Assembly: GCF_023716865.1 (NCBI RefSeq) | Contig: NZ_CP092417.1 | Location: 1,094,001-1,158,000 of the forward strand | Origin: Endozoicomonas sp. SCSIO W0465 | GTDB lineage: Bacteria; Pseudomonadota; Gammaproteobacteria; Pseudomonadales; Endozoicomonadaceae | Direction of reading: 5' to 3' | DNA length: 64,000 bases | Shown: in pieces, positions 18,652 to 29,100 of the stretch | Position numbering within the stretch: position 1 is the first letter of the stretch | Layout of the letters: each line of letters opens with the position of its first letter | Position numbers and translations under genes: made by a program | The notes under the pieces: generated by a model | Seen by the model: the letters and a program-made list of their open reading frames with translations, nothing else | What the model was told of the DNA's origin: nothing | Databases searched by the model: none

Positions 18652-19015
18652 TTTCTATCTATTGGCAAGGCCAAATGGTGTGAACTAATTGGCAGAAAAT
18701 TAGGTCATAATAAGCGTGATTCGTCTAATAAAAGCCGATCAATGGTGATGAAAAGCGACGAACTGTACAGGTTGGTTAAAAATACGTCTGTGCTTTTCTA
18801 ACTGGATTTTTGGGCTTTTTGTTGATTGCTGATCCATTGATCAAAAGAAAGGAACCTTTAATAGATTAAATCCGGGTACTTCTGTTTCCGGGGTTAAAAT
18901 TGGGTAAAGAAGCGATGTCTATACCAGAAAGCCTGATTAAGATGTAGATGGAACACAGCTTCTGGCAATTGGATATCGTAAATTATCGAACAAACTGGGT
19001 GCCAGGGATTGGGCA
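18652..19015. other. Intergenic region between divergent fimT copies
   Basis: This 364-bp AT-rich stretch has no supported gene. It separates the broken operon (leftward) from the second minor-pilin operon (rightward), so it should hold two divergent promoters. I could not assign -35/-10 boxes with confidence. Confidence 0.5.
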
Positions 19016-19657
19016 ATGAAGTACATGGTTGGGCATCGTTACTCAGCAAATTATGTTGCCAGCTCTGATAAAGCGCATGAGGGCACTCGCTACCATTTGT
19101 CAGGCCATCCTCCTCGTTCTCCCTATCATCGGTTTAGTCCTTCCAAGGCAATGGGGGTTTCTCTGATAGAGTTACTGGTCTCCTTGTCCATTGCAGCTAT
19201 TTTGATTGCAGCGTCTGCTCCCAATATGAAAACCCTTATCGTTAACAACCGGATCGAAAATGTGGCTGATGAACTGTATGGCAATTTGATGCTGGCCAGG
19301 TCTGAGGCTGTCAAGCGACAACGGACCGTTACATTGTGCAGTACCGTGGATGACCTGACCTGTGATGAAAGTAACTCCGGCTGGCATCATGGCTGGCTCA
19401 TTTTTACGGATGCAAGTGACGATGGCCTGTTGAATGACAATGATCAGTTGATTCGCCGTGTTACAGAGCAATCAGCGCTTATCACAATCTTGTGGAATCG
19501 TGGTTACAGCCTTCGATTCAATAGTCGTGGACAGACAAATCAAGCCGGTACTTTTCAGGTTTGTGACCAGGGCAGTAACAGCGATGCCAAAGCCAAAGCG
19601 ATTATCATCAGCATGACAGGACGTCTCCGGACGGAGGAGCGGGAAGCATGCGGCTGA
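19016..19657 (+). CDS. fimT: FimT/FimU-like minor pilin, set 2
   Basis: The mature pilin begins at VSLIELLVSLSIAAILIAAS after a Gly, with Glu at +5. The FimT signature MLARSEAVKRQRTVTLCS follows, then HGWLIFTDASDDG and a C-terminal strand ending in Cys-Gly. As drawn from 19016 the leader is about 48 residues, long for a T4P minor pilin. An internal ATG at 19151 (MGVSLIE) leaves almost no leader, so the real start is uncertain. Pseudopilin-like FimT proteins join the minor-pilin priming complex and some bind DNA. First gene of the fimT-pilV-pilW-pilX-pilY1-pilE operon, overlapping pilV by 10 bp. Confidence 0.85.
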   Translation: MKYMVGHRYSANYVASSDKAHEGTRYHLSGHPPRSPYHRFSPSKAMGVSLIELLVSLSIAAILIAASAPNMKTLIVNNRIENVADELYGNLMLARSEAVKRQRTVTLCSTVDDLTCDESNSGWHHGWLIFTDASDDGLLNDNDQLIRRVTEQSALITILWNRGYSLRFNSRGQTNQAGTFQVCDQGSNSDAKAKAIIISMTGRLRTEEREACG

Positions 19658-20163
19658 AGGATTTCCATTGTGATGAAAAAAGTCCTGAAAAAAATCAGGG
19701 CGTAGGGTTGATTGAAGTGCTGATCAGCCTGCTGGTGATCACCATTGGCATTCTTGGTATGGCAGGGGTGCATAGTAGTAGTTTGCAGTATAACCAGTCA
19801 TCTTATGTGCAATCACAGGCTACCTTTTTAGCTACCGATATGCTGGATCGTATTCAGGCCAACAACCATCTGGCTAAAAGTGGTGCAAGTTATCAGGTTG
19901 GATTAAATGATCTTGAGTACAGCCAATGTGTTGAAAGTGGCTACCCCGATAGTTGTGAGGCTGGAAACTGCAGCCCAGAGGAGATGGCGGCTTACGATAT
20001 TCTGCAATGGAAGTTTCAGCTGAGATGTCAGATCCCGGGAAGCCAGGGTTCAATTACCTATCAGGACAGCGATGGTGTTCGAACTTATATCATCCGCCTC
20101 AGTTTTCCGGAGATGGGCAACAGGGTTCCCCTGAGTGACGTGGTATTACGGGGGATACTATGA
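19648..20163 (+). CDS. pilV: PilV-like minor pilin, set 2
   Basis: The 171-residue prepilin has the processing site NQGVGLIEVLISLLVITIGI, with Glu at +5. The long hydrophobic helix continues into GMAGVHSSSLQYNQSSYVQS, and the body has SQATFLATDMLDRIQANN, a typical PilV stretch. The C-terminal domain includes AYDILQWKFQLRC and a final strand TYIIRLSF. It would be processed by PilD (39053-39931). Its start overlaps fimT and its end overlaps the pilW start (ATGA-type, 4 bp), so translation is coupled. Sequence divergence from the broken pilV upstream indicates an old paralog, not a recent duplicate. Confidence 0.87.
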   Translation: MRLKDFHCDEKSPEKNQGVGLIEVLISLLVITIGILGMAGVHSSSLQYNQSSYVQSQATFLATDMLDRIQANNHLAKSGASYQVGLNDLEYSQCVESGYPDSCEAGNCSPEEMAAYDILQWKFQLRCQIPGSQGSITYQDSDGVRTYIIRLSFPEMGNRVPLSDVVLRGIL

Positions 20164-21209
20164 AACGGATTGAGAACGGATTCTCACTGGTTGAAATGAT
20201 GATTGCCCTGGCTCTTGGGCTGGTGCTTTTTACCGGGGTTGGCCACCTGGTGCTGGCATCCAGCCGATCGTGGGCATTGCAGGATGAACTGGCACGAGTT
20301 CAGGAAAATGGCCGGCTGGCTCTGGATATTCTGGGGCAAAGTATCAATACTGCGGCGTATACTGGCTGTCCTGCCCAGGCAAAGCTGGCCAATTTACTCT
20401 ATTCTGAAAACGATAATCGTCAGTGGATGATGCACTTTGATAAAGGCGTTCTGGGTATTCCTTCCGGTAACAGTGTTGAACAACAGCTGGACAGTAATGC
20501 GATCTCTGAAGCCATTATTATCCACAGCGTTGATAGCAACCAGTCCACCCTGGTCAGTGGCCATAATACAGGCATTGCTTCGGTCACACTGGCTGAAAGC
20601 CGAAGCCAGGATGAAGGTGATCTTCTGGCTCTGATTTCATCAGATTGTCGACAGGTTTCCATCTTCCGGGCAGGGGTTGAAACAAGCAACAGAGTTGTAA
20701 CGCATCCGGCTGCCGTCAGTGGCAGCCTTTATAACTGTATCAGTCAGTTACAGGGTAACTTCAGTTGCCATGGCAGTACTGTTGATTCCGGCAATATCAA
20801 CCATCAGGGATCACGACTGGTACCACTGCAGTCTTATGCTTTCTATCTGAGGGAAAGTAATAACGTACCTGTACTGTATCGGAAACTGGCGGGTGAATAC
20901 GTCAGTGGCAACAGTATTAATGCAGAAGCGCTGGTTGAAGGTATTGAAGGGCTAAGCATTCGTTATGGGCTGGACAGTGACAATGACGGGGTTGCCAACC
21001 GGTATATGACAGCCGGTGAAATAACGCCCTACAGCGATGAGTGGCGGCGCATCATTACCATCAAGCTTGAACTGCTGGCTCGGAGTTTCACTGAAGTGGC
21101 CCCGGAAGCTCAGGCCTATTTCTTTGCCGGCCAGCGTGTGCTACCCAATGATCTCTATGTTCGCCGGAGCTTTATGAAAACCATTAAGCTAAGGAATCGT
21201 GGGCTATGA
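20160..21209 (+). CDS. pilW: PilW-like minor pilin, set 2
   Basis: The 349-residue prepilin starts MKRIENGFSLVEMMIALALG, cleaved between Gly and Phe with Glu at +5. PilW features are the helix ARVQENGRLALDILGQSINT, an AAYTGC turn, LLALISSDCRQVSIFRAG, and the C-terminal LVEGIEGLSIRYGLDSDNDG. The last contains an acidic Asp-x-Asp-x-Asp-Gly loop that may bind calcium. Complete and in operon context, with 4-bp overlaps on both sides. Its role in the initiation complex with PilV, PilX and PilY1 is inferred from the family. Confidence 0.88.
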   Translation: MKRIENGFSLVEMMIALALGLVLFTGVGHLVLASSRSWALQDELARVQENGRLALDILGQSINTAAYTGCPAQAKLANLLYSENDNRQWMMHFDKGVLGIPSGNSVEQQLDSNAISEAIIIHSVDSNQSTLVSGHNTGIASVTLAESRSQDEGDLLALISSDCRQVSIFRAGVETSNRVVTHPAAVSGSLYNCISQLQGNFSCHGSTVDSGNINHQGSRLVPLQSYAFYLRESNNVPVLYRKLAGEYVSGNSINAEALVEGIEGLSIRYGLDSDNDGVANRYMTAGEITPYSDEWRRIITIKLELLARSFTEVAPEAQAYFFAGQRVLPNDLYVRRSFMKTIKLRNRGL

Positions 21210-21832
21210 TGGGTGATTTTTTAACTACATCAAGAATCAGGCAAAGCACTGTACCTTTCCGGAAAAGAAGTTTACTGAGCTCAGAAATAGACGAGAAAGG
21301 AAGTGTATTGCTGGTCAGCCTTGTGATGTTGCTGGTTATTACCGTTGCTGGTTTGACCGCAGTAAAAATGGCAACGCTTGAAGAGAAGATGAGTGGTAAT
21401 TATCAGGACCAGCAGATGGCGTTTTATGCCGCAGAGGCTGCGTTAAAACAGGCAGAAAATTTTATTGCCGACAATGAACTGGCCTTATCCGGCTTTGGCG
21501 TAAATTGTGACAATGGGTACTGTTTTACCGGAAACGACATTGACGATATTGGCAGCTGTGACCCGGGTGTTTCCGAGCCATGGTTAACTGGCACCCTGTG
21601 GAGTGATAACGGTCGACACAGAGTAACGACAGTTTCCATCAGCGGTATATCGGCTCAGGCCAAATATATTATTGAATTTCGCTGCTATATCGCCAAAGAA
21701 GCCTCTGGGCCGTTACCAGACCCGGCCAATCGTGGGGATTGGGCTAAGTTCTATCGGATTACCGCTCTGGCTACCGGCGGTTCGGGTGATTCGCGGGTAA
21801 TGCTTCAATCGTCGTATAAAAAAAGCAGCTGA
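21206..21832 (+). CDS. pilX: PilX-like minor pilin, set 2
   Basis: The 208-residue protein has a long N-terminal extension of about 30 residues before the processing site EKGSVLLVSLVMLLVITVAG, where Ser rather than Phe follows Gly. The helix continues into MATLEEKMSGNYQDQQMAFYAAEAAL, the signature of PilX (PilX_N). The C-terminal part, EFRCYIAKEASG and RITALATGGSGDSRVMLQSS, is the short PilX beta region. It overlaps pilW by 4 bp and is followed after about 44 bp by pilY1 with a GGAGG ribosome site. Confidence 0.85.
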   Translation: MMGDFLTTSRIRQSTVPFRKRSLLSSEIDEKGSVLLVSLVMLLVITVAGLTAVKMATLEEKMSGNYQDQQMAFYAAEAALKQAENFIADNELALSGFGVNCDNGYCFTGNDIDDIGSCDPGVSEPWLTGTLWSDNGRHRVTTVSISGISAQAKYIIEFRCYIAKEASGPLPDPANRGDWAKFYRITALATGGSGDSRVMLQSSYKKSS

Positions 21833-21876
21833 TGTTGAGTTAGCGGTGGAATTCTAACAGGGAAGTGGAGGTGATC

Positions 21877-24800
21877 ATGGATCGATATACCTCACATGGT
21901 TTTACTTTCAGGCAGGTCATGTTGTCCGGACTGCTGTTGCTGCTTTCTTTCAGGGCCAGTGCTGAAGCAGTGTCCAGTGATTATGCAGCAACGCCCCCCT
22001 TGATCAGTAACACCTCGGAACCATTGGTTATGCTGGTGATGTCCGTTGATCATGAACTTTTTAAAAAAGCGTACAGTGATTATACGGACCTGGATTCGGA
22101 TGGCCGGCTGGATACCAGCTATGTGGACAGTTTTGATTATCTGGGGTACTTCGACAGTAACTGGTGTTATCAATACGCTTCCGGACGTTATTCACCAGTA
22201 GAGGAAGCTACCGGTGAGCACGGGCATTATTGCACCACCGCTCAGGCTCCATGGAGTGGTAACTTTCTGAACTGGGCCACCATGACACGGATGGATGTTA
22301 TTCGCACTGTTCTGTTTGGCGGCAAACGTTCCACTGACAGTAACAGTCAGACCATTCTGGAAAGAGCCTATATCCCCAGGGATGTCCATGCATTTGTTAA
22401 AGTGTACAAGAGCAGTGTTTCTGGTGTTCCAACAGAAAATTTCACGCCCTATACCGATGGCGATATCAGCCTCTGCAGTGTTGCAGCCAGCGAGAATGGT
22501 ACTCCGGTCGTCAGAGTTACGTCAGGTAGATGGCCTCGCTGGGCATCCACTGAAGTCAGGCAGTGCCAATGGAGTTCCAGTGATCCCAACAGCCCGTCAT
22601 ATAGTCAGGTTTTGGCCGAAAATAGTGTCTACGTTGAGCGCTGTGTCAGTGGCAAAGACGACAGTAATGAAGATCGCTGCAAGCGTTACCCATCTGGCAA
22701 TAGTAAACCGACAGGGCTGTTACAGAAGTATGGGGAGAGTGGCGGTATTCGTTTTGGTCTGATCAGCGGAGGTTATGATAACAACATTGCCGGTGGGGTC
22801 CTTCGTCAGAATATTGCCCGGTTAGCGGGAAATGAGGATGCCAGTGACGATGAAGTTATTCTCGCAACCGGGCAGTTCAACAGCAGTGTGAACGGCATTA
22901 TTCACCACATTAATACGTTCCGAATTGCCCAATACAGTTTCAGCAGCAGCAAATATCTGGATTGCAGTACCTATGGAATTAAAGTGGATACTTTCAGGGG
23001 CGGGCTTGCCAGGGCACTGAGATCCGACCGTCATTGCAGTAACTGGGGGAATCCCCTTGCCGAGATGTACCTGGAGGCACTGCGCTACTTTTCCGGCAAA
23101 GTATCACCTTCGAACCAGTATTACAGCGATGATGATGACTATTTTGTTCCCGGAATTAGTGCCGTGGACTGGGTATCTCCGCAGACTTCGGACAACCCCT
23201 GTGCTAACTGCTCCATCATTCTGCTCTCCACCGGCTTGAATTCCTTTGATGCTGACCAGTTTGGCGCTGCCAATGATGTTCCCGGGATTAATGGGTCTGC
23301 AGGCGTCCACAGTCTTACCGACGCTGTCGGGGTTATTGAGGCAGCTACGAATCCAGCGGTCAGCTTTCCGGGAACCTATCTGGTTGATAAAAATGGTGGA
23401 GACCGGCAATGTGAGGAGGCTGAAATATCCAGGCTTTCAGATATTCGGGGGATTTGCCCTGAACTCCCTCAACTTGAGGGCGGGTTTCAGATTGCCGGAC
23501 TGGCATGGCATGGTCGTAAAACTGACTTACGGGAAGACCTTGGTGGTGTTCAGTCGGTTAAAAGCTATGTAATTCAGGTGAGTGAAAATATCCCGTCATT
23601 CTCTCTGGATGTCGGCGGAAAAACTGTCACGTTTCAGCCAGTCTGTCAGGCTCACAGCAATAGAAGTGAATGTTCGTTGACGGATGTGGTGGTGGACTAT
23701 CTGTCAGCGGATGCTAAAAGCGGGCGCTTTCTCTTCACCTGGGAAGACTCTCTCTGGGGAAATGACTATGACTACGATGCCAGCTCAAGTATTGAGTACT
23801 GTATAGGTGACGCCTGTTCGCCAGCCATTGGACCATCTCAGGTTCAGATATCAGTCCGCCAGGAAGCCAAGAATGCCGGCGCTGAAACCTGGTATTCCTA
23901 CACGGTTACAGGCACTTCACAGGATGGCATCCAGATTCCTTTAGCCGAAGATACCGGCTCAGCAACCACTCAGGGGCAGGGAACGGCTGTTACAAGAATC
24001 TTTGATGCAGTGGTTGGAAGTGCTGCAATAATATTACCCAAGCCCATATGGTTTGCCGCCAAATATGGCGGCTTTATTGACCTGGATGGTGATGAGACGC
24101 CCGGTTTTGACCTGGATGGTGATGGCACTCCAGAGGCAAATGACTACAGGGAGTGGGATAACAGGGATAATGAAACGGGAGCGATTGGTTCTGATGGTCT
24201 TCCGGATAACTTCCTTTTTCTCCCGGAATCCATCGTTGCTGGCAGAGCAGCTTGAACAGGTTCTATCCGATATTTCGAGCCGGGTATCTTCGGCCACCAA
24301 CGCGGCCCTGTTTGCCAATAGCTCAACGGGAACCGGTGCCGTTTATCAGGCGTTGTTTCAACCCAGCCTGGAGGTTGATGGTAAATCCATCCGCTGGGGG
24401 GGGCTGCTGTATTCCCTGTTTATCGATAGCAAAGGCCATATCCGGGAAGACGGCAACGGTAATGCCCAACTGGACGACTACAGCTCAGATAAAATCGTTG
24501 ATCTGTTTTTTGATCCGAATGCAGGCCAGACAATGGTCCAGCGCTACACCTCTGACGACTTTGGTGTCACCACGGTAGCAGACGGCTCACTGAAATCACT
24601 GGCTTCGCTGGAAACGATTTGGGATGCCAGGGAACAGCTGGCCTTATTGACTGACCTGACCAACCAGAGAACCTATAATGCGCTCGCCTCCGGTGGCCGA
24701 CATATGCTGACCTGGCTGGATATCAATAATAATCAGCAGGTGGATGATGGCGAACAGCTGCCTTTTATGCCTTCAACCTTTACTGGAAATGAAGGTTATC

Positions 24801-26647
24801 TGGGGGTAATTGCCAGTGAAGTCACTACAGTCGTTAACTATGTTCGGGGAGAAGAACTGACCGGGACCCGTTCCCGTACCATCGATTTTGATGAAGATGG
24901 TATTGATGATGTCTGGCGCCTTGGGGATATCGTTCATTCAACCCCCAGACTGGTGGCAGCACCCGATAGCCGTTTTGACGCCTATTACAATGACAGCAGC
25001 TATCGAACTTTTCGCAACCAATACCTTAATCGGCGGCATGTTCTCTATGTCGGTGCCAACGATGGTTTGATTCATGCCTTTAATGGCGGGTTCTGGGAAG
25101 AGAGTTCCTACCGTTATGAGCGCACAACCAGTAATGGTGAGGTGCAGCATCCACTGGGGGCTGAACTCTGGAGCTATGCACCCATGAACCTGTTGCCACA
25201 TCTCCGCTGGCTCACTGAGACCGATTATCCTCATGTGTATTACATGGATTCAGAGCCCCTGGTCTTCGATGCCAATATCTTTCCTGATGACAGCACTCAC
25301 CCTGGCGGCTGGGGAACGGTTCTGGTGGTGGGTATGCGACTGGGTGGAGGTAACATTGATGTCACTATCGACAGCCAAAGTCGCACCATGCGTTCTGCCT
25401 GGGTCGTGCTGGACATAACTGACCCTGAACAACCACCAGCGTTGTTGGCTGAAATTACCCATGCTGATCTGGGTTTCACAACCTCACGGCCTGCCTTGGT
25501 TAAAAGGCGGGAAGCAGGCACTGATGTTAATGGCGAGACAGACTGGAGCAATCCGCTACAAAACGAATGGTACCTGGTGTTTGGCTCCGGACCAGCGGGC
25601 AGCAGCTCTACTGCCCTGAGATCAGCCCTGGAGCAGGGAACGTCGGATCAGAATCTACGGGTTTTTATTTATGATTTGAGTAATAAGGATTTTGTGTCCG
25701 GTTTTGACCCTCTGGAGACTTCTTATTCCAAGGCTTATGCAGGCGATATGATTGCTGAAGACTGGGACCGGGACTACCAGGATGATGCCGTTTACTTCGG
25801 CACGGTTGAGACCGGGGGTGTCAGTTTGAGTGGGAAGCTGATGCGGCTCAGGCTGACATCGGCGCTGGGCAACGCCAGTTTAAATGTGCTTATGGATGCC
25901 GGGCAGCCGATTATGGCCCCGCCCATGACGGTGACTGATGAAAACAGCTTCTGGGTTTACTCTGGAACAGGGCGGCTGATGACCAATGGTGACAATCGCA
26001 GTACTGAGGCCAACTATTTTTATGGTGTTCAGGAACCGTTGAACAGCTCCAGGCAGTTTACCTATGCATCCGTAAGCCAGAGTAGTCTGGTCAATGTGGG
26101 TGATGTGGCAGTATTTACCAATGGCGATGTCCGGCAGAAGTCTGGCTCCACCTATACGCCATTTACGCTAGGTTCCCAAACCATCAATAGTTTTGGCACC
26201 TTACAGGCGGTGGTCGCTGAGCAGGGGGGGTGGAAGCTGCCTCTTAGTGTTGATGGCTCTGACCCATCCGGGCGAAGCGTTAATAGGGCAGCCAGGTTGT
26301 TCTCCCAAATCCTGTTTACAGAGTACCGTCCACCTGCAGACAGTTGTTCCAGTGATGGTACAAGCTCACTCTATGCCGTTCATTACCTGACCGGTACCGC
26401 ATCTCCGGGTCCCGTTCTGGGAAGTTTACACGTGGATAGCCTGGAGCTTGAGCGTTCGCTGAACAATGAAAGTCTGGGGATTGGATATGCCTCTTCACCG
26501 GTGATCCATCAGGGGGAAAAAGGCAAGTTGACGGCAGTGACCCAGGGTGCTGGAGGCAGTATTACGGCAACAAACCTTAATTACCATTTCAGCTCGGAAG
26601 GACGACAGAGCTGGTGGCAGATTTTCAGCATTCCATGGATTGATTGA
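21877..26647 (+). pseudogene. pilY1: PilY1-like T4P adhesin, set 2, interrupted by a +1 frameshift
   Basis: The first frame runs 21877-24255 and the second, 24053-26647. Joined near 24211-24222 they give one protein of about 1590 residues. The start at 21877 follows a GGAGGTGATC ribosome site and encodes a signal peptide (LSGLLLLLSFRASAEA). The region where PilY1 normally has a MIDAS is LVMLVMSVDHELFKKAYSDY, then DLDSDGRLD, so metal-loop chemistry differs. A further acidic loop (FDLDGDGTPEAND) precedes the shift. The C-terminal half is the beta-propeller with HSTPRLVAAPDS and VLYVGANDGLIHAFNGG. At the break one extra base in TTCCTTTTTCTCC moves FLFLPES out of FSRNPSLLAEQLEQ. It could be a true mutation, phase switching or a sequencing error. 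Confidence 0.85.
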
Positions 26648-26648
26648 T

Positions 26649-27056
26649 ATGAATACCAGTGAGCCACTGATAAAGAGTCATAAAAAGGGTTTTTCATTAC
26701 CGGAGCTGATCATTGTTGTCGCCATTATTAGTCTTCTGGCCGGTATCGTCTATCCCACTTATAGCCAATATATGTATGAAGTTCGACGCAGCGATGCCCT
26801 GGCCGCCCTGACTGCAGCTGTGGCTGCCCAGGAGCGCTGGTACTCCGTTAACCATACCTACACGGACTCTATGGATAAGCTCGGTGGCAGTGGCTCTCCT
26901 GAAGGTTATTACACCCTGAGTGTTGAAGTAGACAACTCCTCATATACCCTGACAGCGACTGCGCTGAGTAATGGTGTCCAGGCAACGGATTCAGGTTGCA
27001 CACAGTTCACTGTGAATCATTTAGGCGTTCTGGCGCCGGAAGCGTGCTGGAAATAA
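26649..27056 (+). CDS. pilE: PilE-like type IV minor pilin, set 2
   Basis: The 135-residue prepilin starts at the ATG one base after the pilY1 stop. The leader MNTSEPLIKSHKKG precedes the mature start FSLPELIIVVAIISLLAGIV; Glu at +5 is kept, with Pro at +4 where Ile is more usual. The YPTYSQYMYEVRRSDALAAL segment is typical of PilE/ComP-type short pilins. Two Cys near the C-terminus (SGCTQFTV and EACWK) can form the D-region disulphide. Usually the last gene of fimT-pilV-pilW-pilX-pilY1-pilE operons, as here. Confidence 0.88.
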   Translation: MNTSEPLIKSHKKGFSLPELIIVVAIISLLAGIVYPTYSQYMYEVRRSDALAALTAAVAAQERWYSVNHTYTDSMDKLGGSGSPEGYYTLSVEVDNSSYTLTATALSNGVQATDSGCTQFTVNHLGVLAPEACWK

Positions 27057-27176
27057 GGCACGGATTTTGACGACTTCCAGTTTTTATCCTTATTTTTGTA
27101 CCGTCTATCGACTTCTGATCGTCTGTTTAATCCACACACCTAGATTTAAAGAAAGGCGTCCTCGACAGGGAAGTGG

Positions 27177-27743
27177 GTGGATTTGTTATTTCTTCATACA
27201 ACGTTAAACCATAAAGACAACCGTGGCTTCACGCTTGTAGAGATGATGATCACGGTTGTCCTGATCGCCATTATGGTCAATCTGGTGGCCCCCATGGGGC
27301 AGATTGCTGAAGGGTTCAAACTTGATTATGTGAATCAGCGAATCTATTCCAGTGCCGTTCTGGCAAGAAGTGAAGCGATTAAGCGTTCTGAGACCGTCAG
27401 TGTCTGTCGATCCATCTCAGGAACGGCTTGCCAGACTGGGACGAACTGGGCAGATGGCTGGGTCATTTTTGTTAATAACAACGGGAACAACAGCATTGAC
27501 CCGGGTGAAGAGATTATTCGTGTTTATAACCCGGCCAGCAGCCCGGTAGAGATTACCTGGAGTGGCAGTGTTCCGCTTCTCAACTTCAGGCCCCGAGGCA
27601 GTCCGGATCGTCAGGGTACCTTCACTTTATGCTCTGTACCAAAAAGACCAATGGAACAGCGGCTGGTGGATATTTCAGGATCGGGTTTAATTCGGAAGCG
27701 GGAGGGTGTGAAGTGTTTATTACCGACCATACCAAGCCCATAA
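27177..27743 (+). CDS. fimT: FimT/FimU-like minor pilin, set 3
   Basis: The frame begins with GTG at 27177 behind a CAGGGAAG-type ribosome site. The 17-residue leader ends NRG and the mature protein starts FTLVEMMITVVLIAIMVNLV. FimT signatures follow: SAVLARSEAIKRSETVSVCR, ADGWVIFVNNNGN, LNFRPRGSPDRQGTFTLC. It opens a third minor-pilin set 121 bp after set 2. The C-terminal tail (GVKCLLPTIPSP) overlaps pilV by about 31 bp. Function as a priming-complex subunit is inferred from family and context. Confidence 0.86.
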   Translation: MDLLFLHTTLNHKDNRGFTLVEMMITVVLIAIMVNLVAPMGQIAEGFKLDYVNQRIYSSAVLARSEAIKRSETVSVCRSISGTACQTGTNWADGWVIFVNNNGNNSIDPGEEIIRVYNPASSPVEITWSGSVPLLNFRPRGSPDRQGTFTLCSVPKRPMEQRLVDISGSGLIRKREGVKCLLPTIPSP

Positions 27744-28300
27744 ATGCTCAACCAGGTTCGCTTTCACTTGCGGCTTTATTTAACTCAGGAAGGCGAATAG
27801 GGCTGATTCGGCAAAAAGGCATTGGGCTTATTGAAGTTATGATCGGTGTTCTGATTTTTGTCGGAGGCGTTATGGCTATCGCAGGCATGCAAACTAAGGC
27901 CATTCAAACGAATCATGACGCAATCCAGCGATCGCAGGCGGTCTGGATGGCCAATGCCGCTGCCGAATTAATGAAGTTAAATCCGGCAGGGCTGGCAAGT
28001 TCTGCATATCAAACAGCTGCCTCGAGAGCTTCTGCCAATTTAAACGCCTACTGCCCGGCCGCACCACCTCAGTGTATAGGTTCTACCTGTAGTTCAGATC
28101 AAATGGCGGAGTTTGATATCCATGATTTGATGTGCAGCAGCGTAAATACCATTATCGAGCCGAGAATCGAAATTGAATGTAATGCTTCCTGCGGACCGAC
28201 GGATAAAGTCAGGATTCAGATTTCCTGGGGTTCAAGGAGAGCAGAGCAAGGTGCTCTTGCTGATCGTCAGTTGGTTGAGTTCAGGTACAACAGGAATTAA
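27713..28300 (+). CDS. pilV: PilV-like minor pilin, set 3
   Basis: I chose the GTG at 27713 because GGGAGG lies about 7 bp upstream; the frame is open further back to 27629. The leader is about 40 residues and ends IRQKG, before IGLIEVMIGVLIFVGGVMAI with Glu at +5. The body shows RSQAVWMANAAAELMKLNPA, the PilV helix, then paired-Cys patterns (CPAAPPQCIGSTC, ECNASCGP) and the closing strand VRIQISWG. It overlaps fimT and is 3 bp from pilW. The Cys-rich middle is less common for the family. Confidence 0.84.
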   Translation: MFITDHTKPINAQPGSLSLAALFNSGRRIGLIRQKGIGLIEVMIGVLIFVGGVMAIAGMQTKAIQTNHDAIQRSQAVWMANAAAELMKLNPAGLASSAYQTAASRASANLNAYCPAAPPQCIGSTCSSDQMAEFDIHDLMCSSVNTIIEPRIEIECNASCGPTDKVRIQISWGSRRAEQGALADRQLVEFRYNRN

Positions 28301-28303
28301 AAA

Positions 28304-29098
28304 ATGTCAGGGACTGACATAATCAATCATCAAAAGGGGTTCAGCATTATTGAAATGATGCTGGCCTTTATCATGGGGCTGATTGTTGCGGGCAGTGCTT
28401 TGCAGTTAATGGTGAGTAATAGTCGCTCTGCTAATGTGAATGAGTTTATTGCTACCGCCCAGGAAAACGGACGTCACAGCTTGTATATCATGAGTACTGA
28501 GTTTCGCAAAGCCGGGTTCAGATCTGGCTCCGGAGTGTCCCCAATCCAGCCTTTCTACCGAGGGAGGTGTGAAGGGGATACGATTTGTACTGTTGATGGT
28601 GGTGGTACAGACAGTGACCGGATAGCGATTCAGTACGAGCCCATGCCAGACCCTAACAGTGGTCAAATTGAGGACTGTACAGGAGCAGTTGTGACTGCTG
28701 GCGCATTAACGGCAGATGTTTATTTTGTTGATCAAGATAGTGCAAACAATAACATCAGTACCTTGTTTTGCCGTGGCTATGATCCATTGACTGGAACCCC
28801 TCGGGGCAGTGCCCAGGCAGTGGTTCAGGGGGTTGAGCGTCTTCAGGTAGTATACGGCACCGCTCCAGCGGGAACAAAGATGATTAATCAGTATGTTACT
28901 GCGTCTGCAGTTGCAGACTGGCGACAGGTTTTAGGTATACGTGTTGGTGTTCTGGTCAGTGCCGGTGAGCCATCACGTGTTTTTGATCAAAGAACCAGAA
29001 CGTATAACCTGCTCAACAGTGGGAATATGCCACTGAATGACCAGACGCCAAGGTACATGTATAGCACTGCCATTCGTTTGAACAATACAGGGTTGTAA
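28304..29098 (+). CDS. pilW: PilW-like minor pilin, set 3
   Basis: The 264-residue prepilin has a leader ending HQKG and mature start FSIIEMMLAFIMGLIVAGSA. The PilW helix is EFIATAQENGRHSLYIMSTE, then FRKAGFRSG and the C-terminal VVQGVERLQVVYGTAPAG. It ends RYMYSTAIRLNNTGL, the usual PilW close, and is shorter than the set-2 PilW (349 residues). It is followed after 2 bp by pilX, so the set is tightly packed. Predicted to be cleaved and N-methylated by PilD and to sit at the pilus tip. Confidence 0.87.
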   Translation: MSGTDIINHQKGFSIIEMMLAFIMGLIVAGSALQLMVSNSRSANVNEFIATAQENGRHSLYIMSTEFRKAGFRSGSGVSPIQPFYRGRCEGDTICTVDGGGTDSDRIAIQYEPMPDPNSGQIEDCTGAVVTAGALTADVYFVDQDSANNNISTLFCRGYDPLTGTPRGSAQAVVQGVERLQVVYGTAPAGTKMINQYVTASAVADWRQVLGIRVGVLVSAGEPSRVFDQRTRTYNLLNSGNMPLNDQTPRYMYSTAIRLNNTGL

Positions 29099-29100
29099 TT

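Noticed and set aside
24205..24260. Programmed ribosomal frameshift in set 2 pilY1
   Set aside because: No recognised slippery heptamer, downstream structure or release-factor-type site. A one-base indel explains it more simply.
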